64,000 nt of DNA from Kofleriaceae bacterium (GCA_018057825.1 JAGPCY010000021.1:89117-153116), one strand, 5' to 3'; positions 8,757 to 21,807 are shown, counted from the first letter of the stretch. Notes: generated by a model from the sequence alone, not told the origin. Numbers and translations: made by a program.

Positions 8757-9674
8757 TCAACGGTCGGCGCCGGCGAAGGCGAGCTGCGCAGCCTCGAGCC
8801 CACCGCAGGCCGCCAGGTAGGCCGCGGTCGTCGGGGCCAGGGTCCGCAGGCGCCGCAGCCCGGCCGCGCCGTGCTCGTCGAGGACCCAGCGCTCGAACAG
8901 CCCGGGCTCCTTGGCGAGCAGCCGGCCGCGCGGTCCGGCGGCGATCGCCGCCGCCAGCTCGGCCACGCCGAGCCCGGTCACCGCCGAGGTCACGATCACC
9001 GGGCGCGGCGCCGCGCCGGGCGCGATCAGGCCAAGCGCCGAGGTCAGGGCCGCGGCGGTGGCGCCAGCGGCGGCGCCGAGATCGCCCTTGCTGACGACGA
9101 AGCCGTCGGGCAACTCCATCACCCCGGCCTTCATGAACTGCACCGCGTCGCCGCCGTGGGGCTGGAGCACCAGCCACGTGGTGTCCGCGATCCGGACGAT
9201 CTCGATCTCGCCCTGCCCGACGCCGACGGTCTCGACCACCACGGTCGAGAACAAGCGCGCCAGCAAGCGACAGACGTGATGGGTGGCGCGCGCGACGCCG
9301 CCGCTGATCGCCCCCGAGGCCTGGCTGCGGAAGTACAGCCGATCCTCGGCGCCGGCGAACCGGACCCGCGTGCGATCGCCGAGCAGCGCGCCGCCGGTCA
9401 CCGGGCTCGACGGATCGATCGCGAGCACCGCGACCCGGGTCTCGCCCGCGGACAGGAGCGCCTGAGCCAGGGCCCCGACCAGGGTCGACTTGCCGACGCC
9501 GGGGGCGCCGGTCAGGCCGACGACCCGGCCGAGGGGGCGATCGGCCAGGGCCGCCAGGATCGCCGCGCGCCGCGGCGCCGCGGCGGGCCGTGGGTCCTCG
9601 ACCGCGGTGACCAGCCGCGCCAGCGCGCGCTTGTCGCCGGCCCGCGCCGCCGCCACCCGCTCGGCGTCGGTCAC
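8757..9674 (-). CDS. meaB: MeaB-type GTPase chaperone of a B12-dependent mutase
   Basis: The 305-residue G3E-family GTPase has a Walker A GAPGVGKST at 56-64, the conserved IDPSSP and DRTRV segments, and an ETVGVGQGE switch region. MeaB/ArgK proteins gate delivery and removal of adenosylcobalamin on acyl-CoA mutases and protect them from inactivation. The GTG start at 9674 overlaps the upstream mutase stop as GTGA, so the two are co-translated. Length matches the family (about 300-330). The partner is surely the mutase encoded at 9671-11698. It is convergent with the barrel gene (19-bp gap). Confidence 0.94.
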   Translation of the reverse strand: MTDAERVAAARAGDKRALARLVTAVEDPRPAAAPRRAAILAALADRPLGRVVGLTGAPGVGKSTLVGALAQALLSAGETRVAVLAIDPSSPVTGGALLGDRTRVRFAGAEDRLYFRSQASGAISGGVARATHHVCRLLARLFSTVVVETVGVGQGEIEIVRIADTTWLVLQPHGGDAVQFMKAGVMELPDGFVVSKGDLGAAAGATAAALTSALGLIAPGAAPRPVIVTSAVTGLGVAELAAAIAAGPRGRLLAKEPGLFERWVLDEHGAAGLRRLRTLAPTTAAYLAACGGLEAAQLAFAGADR

Positions 9675-11698
9675 GCCGCCGCGCTTCCGCCGATCAGCTC
9701 GGCCATCCGCGCCAGGACCGCGGCCAGATCGAAGTCGGCCGGCGTGAAGACCGCGCGCACGCCGAGCTCGGTCAAGCGCGGCAGGTCGGCCTTGGGCACG
9801 ATGCCGCCGACCACGACCGGGATGTCGGCGCCGCCGCGCGCCGCCAGCGCGGCCATGAGCTGCGCGGTCAGCTCGAGGTGCGAGCCCGACAAGATCGACA
9901 CCCCGATCAGATCGGCGTCCTCCTCGACCGCGCTGACCGCGATGTCGTCGGGCGCGAGCCGGATGCCGGCGTAGATCACGTCCCAGCCGGCGTGGCGGGC
10001 CGCGACCGCGATCACCTCGGCGCCGTTGGAGTGGCCGTCGAGCCCGGGCTTGCCGACCACCAGCCGCGGCCGGCGACCGTGGGCAGCGACGAAGGCCTCG
10101 AGCTGCGCCCGCAGCGCCGCCGCCCGCTCGTCCGGCAGATCGAGGCGCTGGCCGTCGACGCCGGTGACCGCGCGGTACTCGCCGAACACTCCGCGCAGGG
10201 CCTCGGCCCACTCGCCGGTGGTGACCCGGGCCAGGGCGCACGCGATCGACGGCTCCATCAGGTTGTCGCCGCGGCGCGCGGCCAGGACCAGGGCGGCCAG
10301 GGTGGCCGCGACCTGACCGGGATCGCGGCGGCGCCGGGTCTCGTCGAGGGCGGCCAGGGCCTGCTCGACCGCCGCCGGATCGCTGGTGAAGACCCCGCCG
10401 TCGCCGCCGGCGGTGAGCGGCGACGCCAGGCCGTCGGTCCAGCGGTTGACCCCGACCACCGGCTGGGCGCCGCTGGTGATCCGCGTGATCCGCTCGGTCA
10501 TCGAGCGCACCAGGGCCTGCTTCATGTAGCCGGCCTCGATCGCGGCCTGGACCCCACCCATCGCCAGGATCTGCTCGAGCTCGGCGCGCGCGCCGTCGGC
10601 GATCGCCTGGGTCTTGGCCGCGATGACCGGGTTGCCGTCGAACAGATCGGGGTACTCGAGGAGATCGGTCTCGTAGGCGAGGATCTGTTGCAGCCGCAAG
10701 GCCCACTGCTGATCCCACGGCCGCGGCAACGACAGCGCCTCGTTCCACGCCGGCAACTGCAGCGCGCGACAGCGGGCCTTGCGCGACAAGGTCACGCCCA
10801 GGGCCTCGATCAAGATCCGCCAGGCGTTGTTCTCGGGCTGGGCCTCGGTCAGGCCCAGCGAGTTGACCTGCACGCCGTAGCGGAACAGCCGCAGCTTGGG
10901 ATCGTCGATGCCGTAGCGGCTGCGGGTCAGCTCGTCCCACAGCTCGGCGAACGCCCGCATCTTGCACATCTCCTCGACGAACCGGATGCCGCTGTTGACG
11001 AAGAACGACAGCCGGCCGACGCACCGCGCGAAGGCCGCGCGATCGATGCGGCCGCGGGCGGCGATCCGATCGAGGAGGTCGACCGCGGTCGCCAGCGCGA
11101 AGCCGACCTCCTGCACCGGGGTCGCGCCGGCCTCCTGCAGGTGGTAGCTGCACACGTTCGACGGGTTCCATTCCGGCAGGCGATCGACGCAGTACTCGTA
11201 GGTCTCGGCGACCAGGCGCAGCGAGTGGGCCGGCGGGAAGATGTAGGTGCCGCGGGCCAGGTACTCCTTGACGATGTCGTTCTGGATCGTGCCGCGCAGG
11301 CGGGCCTCGGGCACGCCGCGCTCGCGGGCCAGCGCGACGTAGAGCGCCAGGAGCCACATCGCGGTGCCGTTGATCGTCATCGACGTGTTCATCCGCTCGA
11401 GCGGGATGCCGTCGAACAGGACGTGGAAGTCGTCGAGCGAGTTGATCGGCACGCCGACCTTGCCGACCTCGGGCCGGGCGATCGGTGCGTCCGACGAGTA
11501 GCCACACTGGGTCGGCAGATCGAAGGCGATCGACAGCCCGGTCTGGCCGCGCTCGAGACCGTCGCGGTAGAGCGCGTTCGAGGCCCGCGGGCTCGAGTGG
11601 CCCGCGTAGGTCCGGAAGATCCACGGGGCGTCGCGGGTCGGCGCGCCACCGGCGTCGGTGAGCTGGAAGCCAGGCTCGGGCGGGGGCTCGGTCGCCAT
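9671..11698 (-). CDS. meaA: Coenzyme B12-dependent acyl-CoA mutase, MeaA/ethylmalonyl-CoA mutase-like
   Basis: The 675-residue protein joins a TIM-barrel mutase domain to a C-terminal cobalamin-binding domain. The N-terminus (FRTYAGHSS, GQTGLSIAFDLPTQ) and NTSMTING segments are typical of the MeaA/ethylmalonyl-CoA mutase branch rather than classical methylmalonyl-CoA mutase. The B12 motif is DGHSNG at 554-559, with His556 as the lower ligand. MeaA-type enzymes rearrange branched acyl-CoAs in the ethylmalonyl-CoA pathway or related carbon assimilation; the actual substrate cannot be fixed from sequence. It heads an operon with meaB (GTGA overlap). A TATAGT box ends six bases before the ATG, pointing to a leaderless message. 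A plain methylmalonyl-CoA mutase role is the alternative. Confidence 0.9.
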   Translation of the reverse strand: MATEPPPEPGFQLTDAGGAPTRDAPWIFRTYAGHSSPRASNALYRDGLERGQTGLSIAFDLPTQCGYSSDAPIARPEVGKVGVPINSLDDFHVLFDGIPLERMNTSMTINGTAMWLLALYVALARERGVPEARLRGTIQNDIVKEYLARGTYIFPPAHSLRLVAETYEYCVDRLPEWNPSNVCSYHLQEAGATPVQEVGFALATAVDLLDRIAARGRIDRAAFARCVGRLSFFVNSGIRFVEEMCKMRAFAELWDELTRSRYGIDDPKLRLFRYGVQVNSLGLTEAQPENNAWRILIEALGVTLSRKARCRALQLPAWNEALSLPRPWDQQWALRLQQILAYETDLLEYPDLFDGNPVIAAKTQAIADGARAELEQILAMGGVQAAIEAGYMKQALVRSMTERITRITSGAQPVVGVNRWTDGLASPLTAGGDGGVFTSDPAAVEQALAALDETRRRRDPGQVAATLAALVLAARRGDNLMEPSIACALARVTTGEWAEALRGVFGEYRAVTGVDGQRLDLPDERAAALRAQLEAFVAAHGRRPRLVVGKPGLDGHSNGAEVIAVAARHAGWDVIYAGIRLAPDDIAVSAVEEDADLIGVSILSGSHLELTAQLMAALAARGGADIPVVVGGIVPKADLPRLTELGVRAVFTPADFDLAAVLARMAELIGGSAAA

Positions 11699-11700
11699 GG

Positions 11701-11713
11701 GCGTACTATACGC
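11701..11713 (-). promoter_or_regulatory. Putative leaderless promoter and small inverted repeat of meaA
   Basis: On the minus strand TATAGT occupies 11710-11705 and the meaA ATG begins six bases later at 11698. The 13-bp sequence is itself a short inverted repeat, GCGTA-N3-TACGC. No Shine-Dalgarno sequence fits in the remaining six bases. Confidence 0.5.
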
Positions 11714-11757
11714 GCCGACCGGTGGCGGCCGGCGGTGAAGCCGGTTAAGGGCGCGGC

Positions 11758-11926
<169 letters not shown>

Positions 11927-12820
11927 CTAGCTGAGGCGGCGATCGCGGCCCGCGTAGAGGGCGACGCCCAGGCCGAGCATCACCACCGCGGTGCCCAGGT
12001 ACGCGCGCGGCCCGACCCGGATCGCGTCCTCCCACACCGCGTCGACGACCAGCGCGACCACCGGCAGCACGAACACCAGCGTGCTCGAGGCCATGAGCGA
12101 CAGCCGCTGCAAGAGCCACAGCCACGCCGCGAACGTGACGATCGAGCCCATCACCGCCAGGTACAGGAGCGCCCAGGTCGGCGCCGCCGGCGGCGGCCAC
12201 GGCAGCGCCCGCGGCCCGCGCACCACGACCGCGGCGGTCAGGCCGATCGCCGTCACCGCCAGGAAGATCAGCGTCGACACCAGCGGGTGCACGCCCTGCC
12301 CCTCGCGCTTGAGGATGAACGAGTAGGACGACGAGGCCGCGACCGCGGCCAGGATCATCACCAGCCCGACCGCCTGGTGGGCCGACACCTGCCAGCGATC
12401 GGCGAAGATCACGCTCACCCCGAAGAGCGCCACCACCGCGCCCGACAGATCGGTGCGCTTGACCCGCTCGAGGCCGGTCGCGCCGACCAGCGCCGCGAGC
12501 ATGAGCGGCTGGGTCGCGAACAGGACCGCGGCCAGGCCCCCCGGCACGCGCTCCTCGCCCAGGTAGACCAGGCCGTAGCTGACGGCGTCGAGGAGCCCGG
12601 CCACGCCAAGCCAGGCCCAGGTCCGGCGCCCGCGCGGCCACGGCCCGAGCCGCAGCGCGAGCACCACCGGCGCCAGGAGCGCGGCGGCCAGGGCGAACCG
12701 CAGCGCGGCGGCCTCGAGGGTCGGGTAGCCGCCCGGCCCGGTGCACACCCGGATCACGTACCAAGTCGTGCCCCAGACCAGCGCGCACACCAGGTAGGCG
12801 AGGACGACCACGGGCGGCAT
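11927..12820 (-). CDS. EamA/DMT-family membrane transporter
   Basis: The 297-residue protein is very hydrophobic with about ten predicted helices arranged as two EamA halves (residues ~5-140 and ~150-290). WGTTWYVIR near 16 and the PLMLAALVG segment are characteristic of the drug/metabolite transporter superfamily, which exports amino acids or metabolites. The substrate is unknown. It is divergent from the pterin dehydratase gene with only 50 bp between starts, so regulatory sequence is shared. Its TAG stop is followed directly by hexamer tract A. Confidence 0.88.
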   Translation of the reverse strand: MPPVVVLAYLVCALVWGTTWYVIRVCTGPGGYPTLEAAALRFALAAALLAPVVLALRLGPWPRGRRTWAWLGVAGLLDAVSYGLVYLGEERVPGGLAAVLFATQPLMLAALVGATGLERVKRTDLSGAVVALFGVSVIFADRWQVSAHQAVGLVMILAAVAASSSYSFILKREGQGVHPLVSTLIFLAVTAIGLTAAVVVRGPRALPWPPPAAPTWALLYLAVMGSIVTFAAWLWLLQRLSLMASSTLVFVLPVVALVVDAVWEDAIRVGPRAYLGTAVVMLGLGVALYAGRDRRLS

Positions 12821-12858
12821 AGGTAGCCCGAGCCGCCGCGCTTGTCGATCGTCCGCGC

Positions 12859-12864
12859 TACCCT
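12859..12864 (+). promoter_or_regulatory. Putative -10 box of the pterin dehydratase gene
   Basis: TACCCT ends six bases before the ATG at 12871, the same geometry seen upstream of several other genes here. This suggests a leaderless transcript; no purine-rich ribosome site is present. Confidence 0.4.
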
Positions 12865-12870
12865 GGCGCC

Positions 12871-13218
12871 ATGATCGACCTCGTCGACCGCTCGGCCCGC
12901 GACGTCCCGGCGGCGGCCGGCCGCTTGTCCACGACCGAGCGGCTCGCGCTCACCGCAGGCCTCGATCCGGCGTGGCGCGTGATCGGCGATCGCCTGGTCC
13001 GGCGGTTCGCGTTCTCTGACTTCGCCGCGGCCGCAGCCTGGGCGGCGGCGATCGCGCCGCTGGCCGACGCCGAGGATCATCACCCGGAGCTGGTGGTGGC
13101 CTGGGGCCGGGTCGACGTCACCCTCACCACCCACGACGTCGACGGCCTGAGCGAGCGCGACCTGATCGTCGCCGCCAAGCTCGACCGCGCCTACGCTACT
13201 CGAGGGTCGAGTCGGTGA
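12871..13218 (+). CDS. 4a-hydroxytetrahydrobiopterin (pterin-4a-carbinolamine) dehydratase
   Basis: The 115-residue protein matches the small PhhB/DCoH family: DHHPE at 69-73 provides the active-site histidines and THDVDGLSERD at 87-97 the second conserved block. The enzyme regenerates the pterin cofactor used by aromatic amino acid hydroxylases. No hydroxylase gene is next to it. It is divergent from the EamA transporter, and its 3' end overlaps the convergent lipoprotein gene by 23 bp. Length is normal for the family. Confidence 0.92.
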   Translation: MIDLVDRSARDVPAAAGRLSTTERLALTAGLDPAWRVIGDRLVRRFAFSDFAAAAAWAAAIAPLADAEDHHPELVVAWGRVDVTLTTHDVDGLSERDLIVAAKLDRAYATRGSSR

Positions 13219-14299
13219 CCTGGGGCGGCCCGTCGCCCAGGTAGAAGATGCCGGGGAGGCCGTCGGTCTCGAAGCCGTCCGACGGGTTGCGCGCCAGGGT
13301 CGAGCGATCGATCCGCAGGTGGCCCGTGCGGTCGTTCGACACGAAGAAGATCGCGCCGCCGCCCTCGTTGGCGTGGTTGTCGGTGATCGCGGTGCCGCAC
13401 AAGGACAGCGTGAAGGTGTTGCCGTCGTTGTAGATCGCGGCGCCCGAGCCCCCACCGGCGGTGCCGGGCCGGGCCGGGTTGGCGCCGACGCCGGTGGCGT
13501 CGTTCCAGGCGAACAGGCTGTTGATCACGGTGTGCGACACGCCGATCGACGACAAGCCGCCGCCGTTGGCGCAGGTGTTGCCGAGATCCATGCGGCCGCC
13601 GAAGGTCGAGTTCACGACGTAGACCGGCAGCGGCTCGGCCGCGCCCTCGGGCTGATACTGGCTGAGCGTGCGCACCGACGCGCCGCCGACGTCGGGGCCG
13701 TCGCCGTCGCAGCGATTTGCGAAGAACCGGCTGTTGACGATCTTGAACCGGCCGCCGCGCACGAAGATCGCGCCGCCGCCGTCGGGGTCGAGGCCGGTGG
13801 CGTCACCGCCGACGAAGGTCAGGTTCTGCACCGTCAGGCGCGGATGATCCTGGTTCTGGCAGTGCGAGGTGGTCCACACCTGGTCGGGATCGCAGGTGTT
13901 CATGTACAGGATGCGGTGCCGGCCCTGACCGTCGAGCACGACCTTGCCGCCGCCGTCGATCACGATCTCGGGGCCGGTGTCGTTGACGATCTTGGCGGTG
14001 GCCTCCATCGCGATCGTCACCGGGTCGGGCCCGCAGTTGAAGGTGATGACGCCGCCGCGGGCGACCGCGGCGACCACCGCCGCGCTGGTGCACGACGCCG
14101 GCGTGCCATCGCCGATCACGGTGCGCGGGCTCGACACGTCGGCCAGCCCGGCCTCGCTCGGGATCGCGCACGTGCCAGCGGGGTTGCCGGCCGGCGGACC
14201 GTCGGTGGGATCGGCCAGCGGGTTGTCGATGCCGCCGTCGTCCCCGCCGCAGGCGGCCAGGACCGAGGCGAGGGCGCACGCGCGAAGGACCCAGCGCAT
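13196..14299 (-). CDS. Lipoprotein with right-handed beta-helix (pectate lyase-like) fold
   Basis: The 367-residue product begins with a lipoprotein signal (lipobox VLAAC), then an Asp/Gly-rich linker (GGDDGG). The body contains repeated short strands of the type IVNSRFFAN, VVNSTFGG, VINSLFAWN and LCGTAITDN, interspersed with GGG turns, which is the pattern of parallel beta-helix proteins listing polymorphic outer-membrane or right-handed-helix repeats. It is likely anchored at the cell surface. No catalytic residues are assigned. The start at 14299 is set by the signal peptide. The last 23 bp overlap the 3' end of the dehydratase gene on the other strand. Confidence 0.78.
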   Translation of the reverse strand: MRWVLRACALASVLAACGGDDGGIDNPLADPTDGPPAGNPAGTCAIPSEAGLADVSSPRTVIGDGTPASCTSAAVVAAVARGGVITFNCGPDPVTIAMEATAKIVNDTGPEIVIDGGGKVVLDGQGRHRILYMNTCDPDQVWTTSHCQNQDHPRLTVQNLTFVGGDATGLDPDGGGAIFVRGGRFKIVNSRFFANRCDGDGPDVGGASVRTLSQYQPEGAAEPLPVYVVNSTFGGRMDLGNTCANGGGLSSIGVSHTVINSLFAWNDATGVGANPARPGTAGGGSGAAIYNDGNTFTLSLCGTAITDNHANEGGGAIFFVSNDRTGHLRIDRSTLARNPSDGFETDGLPGIFYLGDGPPQVTDSTLE

Positions 14300-14340
14300 C
14301 GGGCGAGGATACCGCGACGGCTGACGCCGCGGGGCCGCGA

Positions 14341-17048
<2,708 letters not shown>

Positions 17049-17052
17049 TCAA

Positions 17053-17062
17053 CGTTATAACG
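17053..17062. promoter_or_regulatory. AT-rich perfect palindrome upstream of metY
   Basis: CGTTATAACG is self-complementary and sits 53 bp upstream of metY within a locally AT-rich pocket (17045-17095) that contrasts with the GC-rich surroundings. It is a good candidate for a methionine-responsive repressor site or a promoter core. I see no SAM-riboswitch fold. Confidence 0.45.
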
Positions 17063-17143
17063 GTTCCGCTTTGTAAGATTTCTGTTCGCTATGTGCGCGG
17101 GTCGCGGTCGCTGCACCCCGGGTGCTCGGCCCGCGGTCGGTGC

Positions 17144-17149
17144 TAGACT
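17144..17149 (+). promoter_or_regulatory. Putative leaderless -10 box
   Basis: TAGACT ends six bases before the ATG at 17156. The spacing leaves no room for a ribosome-binding site, so the lipoprotein message is probably leaderless. Confidence 0.45.
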
Positions 17150-17155
17150 GGGTCC

Positions 17156-17683
17156 ATGTTGCGTTCGCTGGCTCTCGCCTCCGCGGTCGTCGCCGCGACC
17201 GGCTGCCAGACCTTCGTCGGCATCGAGGACGTCGACGGCCACCTGCCCTACGTCGACGCCGAGTACCTGATCGGGCTCAAGCGGGCCCGCGCCGACGGCT
17301 CGGGCGACGACGTCATCCGCCTGCGCGGCACCGCGACCCTCGATCCCGATCGCCGGGCCCTGACCTTGTCGCTCAATCAGCTCTCGTTCACCACCGGGCA
17401 GAGCGTGGCCGAGAACGCGATCGCCGGCGTGGTCTTCGCCGACGGACCCTCGGCCGAGTTCGATCTGTCGCTGACGATCCAGCCGGGCGCGGTCGAGGGC
17501 ACGCTGGCGCCGGCCGACGCCACGGTCAGCGCGCGGATGCGCATGACCCTCGAGGGCGACTTCGCGATCTGCGCGACGCCGGTGAGCGGCGGGGCCTTGC
17601 CGTCGATCGGCTCGATCGTCGTCGACCCGGCGACCGCGACGCCGACCGGCGACCGCTTCGACACCGCGTGCGACGACCTGTAG
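17156..17683 (+). CDS. Small lipoprotein of unknown function
   Basis: The 175-residue product has a lipoprotein signal with lipobox ATGC (Cys17), followed directly by QTFVGIEDVDGHLP. The rest is predicted to be beta-rich (RALTLSLNQLSFTT, FDLSLTIQPGAVEG, ARMRMTLEGDFAIC) with two Cys near the C-terminus that may pair. No enzymatic motif is seen. It is divergent from metY and convergent with the ABC permease, with no space between the stop codons. Probably a small jelly-roll or lipocalin-like periplasmic protein; function unknown. Confidence 0.7.
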   Translation: MLRSLALASAVVAATGCQTFVGIEDVDGHLPYVDAEYLIGLKRARADGSGDDVIRLRGTATLDPDRRALTLSLNQLSFTTGQSVAENAIAGVVFADGPSAEFDLSLTIQPGAVEGTLAPADATVSARMRMTLEGDFAICATPVSGGALPSIGSIVVDPATATPTGDRFDTACDDL

Positions 17684-18774
17684 TCAGCGCTCGAAGCGAA
17701 ACCGGGCGATGCCGATCGCCGCGAACACCGCGGTGAAGCCAGCCAGGGCGCCGACCGCCGGCAGGACGTCGGTCAGGCCGGCGCCGTCGCGGACCAGGAG
17801 CTCGAGGTAGCCGTCGAGCGCCCAGGCGTGGGGCACGGCCAGGCCGATCGACTGGAGCAACGGCGGCATCACCGCCCGCGGCACCATCGCGCCGCCGAGC
17901 AGACCCATGACCAGGAGGCTCACCGAGCCGATCGAGCCCATCCGCTTCTCGCTGCCGCCGACCGCGGCGAACACCAGGCCGAGCGCGGTGGCGCACGCCA
18001 CGACCGCGATCGTCAAGACCACCAGGGCGGCGACGCTGCCGCCGATCCGCATGCCGAAGCCGACCACGCCCAGGCCGAACAGGAACGTGAACTGCACCAG
18101 CCCGACCAGGAAGTACGGCACCAGCTTGGCGACGAGGATGGTCGAGCGCCGCACCGGCGAGGCCAGGATGCGCCGCCAGGTGCCCCACTTGCGCTCCTCG
18201 AGGAAGGCCATGCCGACGGTGAGCGCGAGGAAGAAGCCGAACAAGACGGCGTTCCCCGGCACGGTGAGCTGGAAGCCGGTGACCCCGGCCAGCTCGCGAC
18301 GGATCCCGGGCGGGGTCACGACCGCGACCATCGGCTGATCGGCGCCGGGCGGCATCGGCACCACGACCCGGGCGACGATCGCCGACACCGCGCCGACCAG
18401 CGGCATCCGCACCTGGGTCGGCCCGGCCTGATCGATCGCCAGCTCGGGCGGGCGGCCGGCCAGGGGATCGACGTCGGCGGCGATGATCAGCGCGGCGTCG
18501 ACGTCCTCGGCCGCCACCGCGGCCCGGGCCGCCGTCGGATCGGGCGCGGCGACGATCGTGAACAGCTCGGCGCCGCGGACCGCGGCGGCGATGGCCTGGG
18601 CCCGGGGCGAGGCCGGATCGGCCCACAGCGCGAGCCGCCGGCGATCGTCGCGGTCGCCGCCGCCGAAGATCGAACCGAAGACCGCGATGAAGACCACCGG
18701 CAGGAGGAACATCGTGATCAGGGTCCCGCGGTCCCGGAGCAGGAGCTGGAGATCCTTCTTGATGGCGGCGGCGA

Positions 18775-18778
<4 letters not shown>
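17684..18778 (-). CDS. ABC-2 type transporter permease
   Basis: The 364-residue membrane protein has one N-terminal helix (residues ~18-36), a large soluble loop (~37-165) and five to six C-terminal helices, the architecture of ABC-2/YhfQ-like exporters. The segment EERKWGTWRRILASPV before the helix bundle is the typical coupling region. Its GTG start at 18778 overlaps the ATPase stop as GTGA, so the two subunits are co-translated. The product exports an unknown substrate together with the ATPase at 18775-19707. Confidence 0.9.
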
Positions 18779-19703
<925 letters not shown>

Positions 19704-19707
<4 letters not shown>

Positions 19708-20747
19708 GGCGCCACCGACAGCACGACCTTGCCGAACGCGGCGCGCTCCTCGAGGACGCGGTGGCCGTCGGCGGCGGCGGCCAGGGGCAGGACGGTGTGG
19801 ACCACCGGGCGCAGCCGGCCAGCGGCGACGTGGCCGAGCACCGCGAGCAGATCGGCCTTGCTGCCCATGGTCGAGCCGAGGATCTCGAGCTGCCGGAAGA
19901 AGACGTGGCGGAGATCGATCGCCGGCGCGAAGCCCGCGGTGGCGCCGCAGGTGACGATGCGGCCGCCGTTTCTGACCGCGCGGATCGAGCGCTCGAAGAC
20001 CTCGCCGCCGACGTGCTCGATCACGACGTCGACGCCGCGCTTGCCGGTGTGAGCCCGCGCCACCTCGGCGAAGTCGTCGCGCCGGTAGTTGACGACCAGA
20101 TCGGCGCCGAGCCGGCGCGCCGGCTCGACCTTGTCGTCGGCGCCGACCGTGGTGATGACCTGCGCGCCGTGGAGCTTGGCGATCTGGATCGCGGCGACGC
20201 CGACGCCCGAGCCGCCGCCCTGGACCAGGACCGTGGTCCCCGGCCCGACCTGGCCCTTACGCACGACCATCTGCCACGCGGTGAGAAACGGCAGGATCGC
20301 GGCCGCCGCCTCGGCCCATGGCAGGTCGCCTGGGTACGGCGCCAGGTTGACCCGCGGCACGACGATGGCCTCGGCGTAGCCGCCCTGGGCGTTCTCGCCG
20401 AGGATCCGGTAGTGCCGGCACAGGTTGTCGTGGCCGCTCAGGCACGCGGCGCAGGTGCCACACGACAGGCCGGGCTGGACCACGACCCGCGCGCCCAGCG
20501 CGACGTCGACCACGCCGTCGCCGAGCGCGTCGACCACGCCGACGATGTCGGAGCCCAGGCGGTGGGGATACTCGAGGTGGAAGGCCGGGCCGCCGCGCCG
20601 CACCCACAGGTCGAGGTGGTTGAGCGCGACCGCCTGGATCGCGACCCGGACCTGGCCGGGGCCGGGCTGCGGCCGCGGGAGATCGTCGGCCTCGAGGACC
20701 TCGGGGCCACCGTGGCGGCGGAGGACCATGGCGCGCATCGTCGACAT
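19704..20747 (-). CDS. Zinc-type alcohol dehydrogenase/quinone oxidoreductase (MDR family)
   Basis: The roughly 347-residue medium-chain dehydrogenase has the GroES-like half with a structural-zinc Cys cluster (CGTCAACLSGHDNLC) and a Rossmann motif GGGSGVGVAAIQ. The catalytic-zinc Cys is replaced (NHLDLWVRRG), which is typical of the YjgB/quinone-reductase-like branch. NADPH-dependent reduction of an enone or aldehyde is likely. I chose ATG 20747; another ATG lies three codons later, and sequence farther upstream comes from the MITE-like element at 20783. It is the first gene of the operon with the ABC exporter. Confidence 0.87.
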
Positions 20748-20782
20748 GGCGGCGACGATACACGCGATGGCGTCGGCGGTAG

Positions 20783-20942
20783 GGGCCCGCGAATGAACAA
20801 GTCGGTCGAAGATCGCGGTCGAGGCGCCCGGATGGCAAGGCGCCGAGGAGTGGCGCACACTCTCGGTGTGAAACCGACGAGCAACGCCGCCAGCCGGGAT
20901 GGATCGGCCGCGAGATCGGCTGAGTTGTTCTTTCGCGGGCCC
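20783..20942. mobile_element. MITE-like element, copy 1
   Basis: The 160-bp element has 18-bp terminal inverted repeats: GGGCCCGCGAATGAACAA at 20783-20800 and its near-perfect complement at 20925-20942 (17 of 18). The interior is nearly identical to the inverted copy at 34367-34525. It carries no gene. TA-containing bases flank both ends (TAG left, TTAG right), consistent with a short target duplication. It lies between the divergent dehydrogenase and gloB starts and ends 13 bp before the gloB start, so it likely supplies part of the gloB upstream region. Confidence 0.75.
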
Positions 20943-20954
20943 TTAGGTCGCGGG

Positions 20955-21713
20955 GTGCGAGTCCTCGCCGTCCCCTGCCTCAAGGACAACTACGCCTACC
21001 TGATCGCGTGCCCGGACACCGGCGTCACCGCCGTGGTCGATCCCGGTGAGGCCGCGCCCGTCGAGGCCGCGCTGGCAGCCGCCGGCCTCGAGCTGTCCGC
21101 GGTGTGGGCCACCCACCACCACGCCGATCACGTCGGCGGGATCGCGGCACTGGTGGCCGCGCGCCCCGGGCTCGCGGTCTACGGCCACGCCTCCGATCGC
21201 GGACGGATCCCCCACCTCACCCACCCGGTCGACGACGGCGCGCGCGTGCCGCTCGGCCGGCTGGAGGCCACGATCCTCCACAACCCCGGCCACACGCTGG
21301 GCGCGGTGAGCTACGTCGTCGACGACGCGGTCTTCACCGGCGACACCCTGTTCGCGGCCGGCTGCGGCCGGCTGTTCGAGGGCACGGCGGCGATGATGGC
21401 GGCGTCGCTAGGCCGCTTGGCGGCCCTGCCCGACGCGACCCGGGTGTTCTTCGGCCACGAGTACACCGCCGCCAACCTGCGGTTCGCCGCCGCGGTCGAG
21501 CCCAGCTCGTCGGCGATCGCGGCCCGCGCCCACGACCTGCCCGCGACCACCACGCCGTCGACGATCGCCCTCGAGCGCGCGACCAACCCGTTCCTGCGCG
21601 GGGCCGAAGCGACGGTCGCGGCGGCCGCCTTGGCGCGCGAGCCCGGCCTCGCGTCGGACGATCCGGTCGCGGTGTTCGCGGCGCTCCGACGCTGGAAGGA
21701 CACGTTTCGCTGA
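20955..21713 (+). CDS. gloB: Hydroxyacylglutathione hydrolase (glyoxalase II)
   Basis: The 252-residue metallo-beta-lactamase-fold enzyme has the dinuclear metal motif THHHADH at 53-59, further metal ligands in NPGHTLG, FTGDTLF and FFGHEYT, and the C-terminal helical domain (ERATNPFLR, ending RRWKDTFR) that binds glutathione. It hydrolyses S-lactoylglutathione in methylglyoxal detoxification. I chose the GTG at 20955 since it begins the conserved VRVLAVPCLKDNYAY; upstream in-frame sequence belongs to the MITE-like element. Confidence 0.94.
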   Translation: MRVLAVPCLKDNYAYLIACPDTGVTAVVDPGEAAPVEAALAAAGLELSAVWATHHHADHVGGIAALVAARPGLAVYGHASDRGRIPHLTHPVDDGARVPLGRLEATILHNPGHTLGAVSYVVDDAVFTGDTLFAAGCGRLFEGTAAMMAASLGRLAALPDATRVFFGHEYTAANLRFAAAVEPSSSAIAARAHDLPATTTPSTIALERATNPFLRGAEATVAAAALAREPGLASDDPVAVFAALRRWKDTFR

Positions 21714-21807
21714 ACCGCGTCCAGGCGCCCACCGGCTGGCCCGACCAGTCGATGCGGCGCGGTTCGTGCCCCGTCGACGACCAGCCCCGGGTACACTCTC
21801 GACCCGC

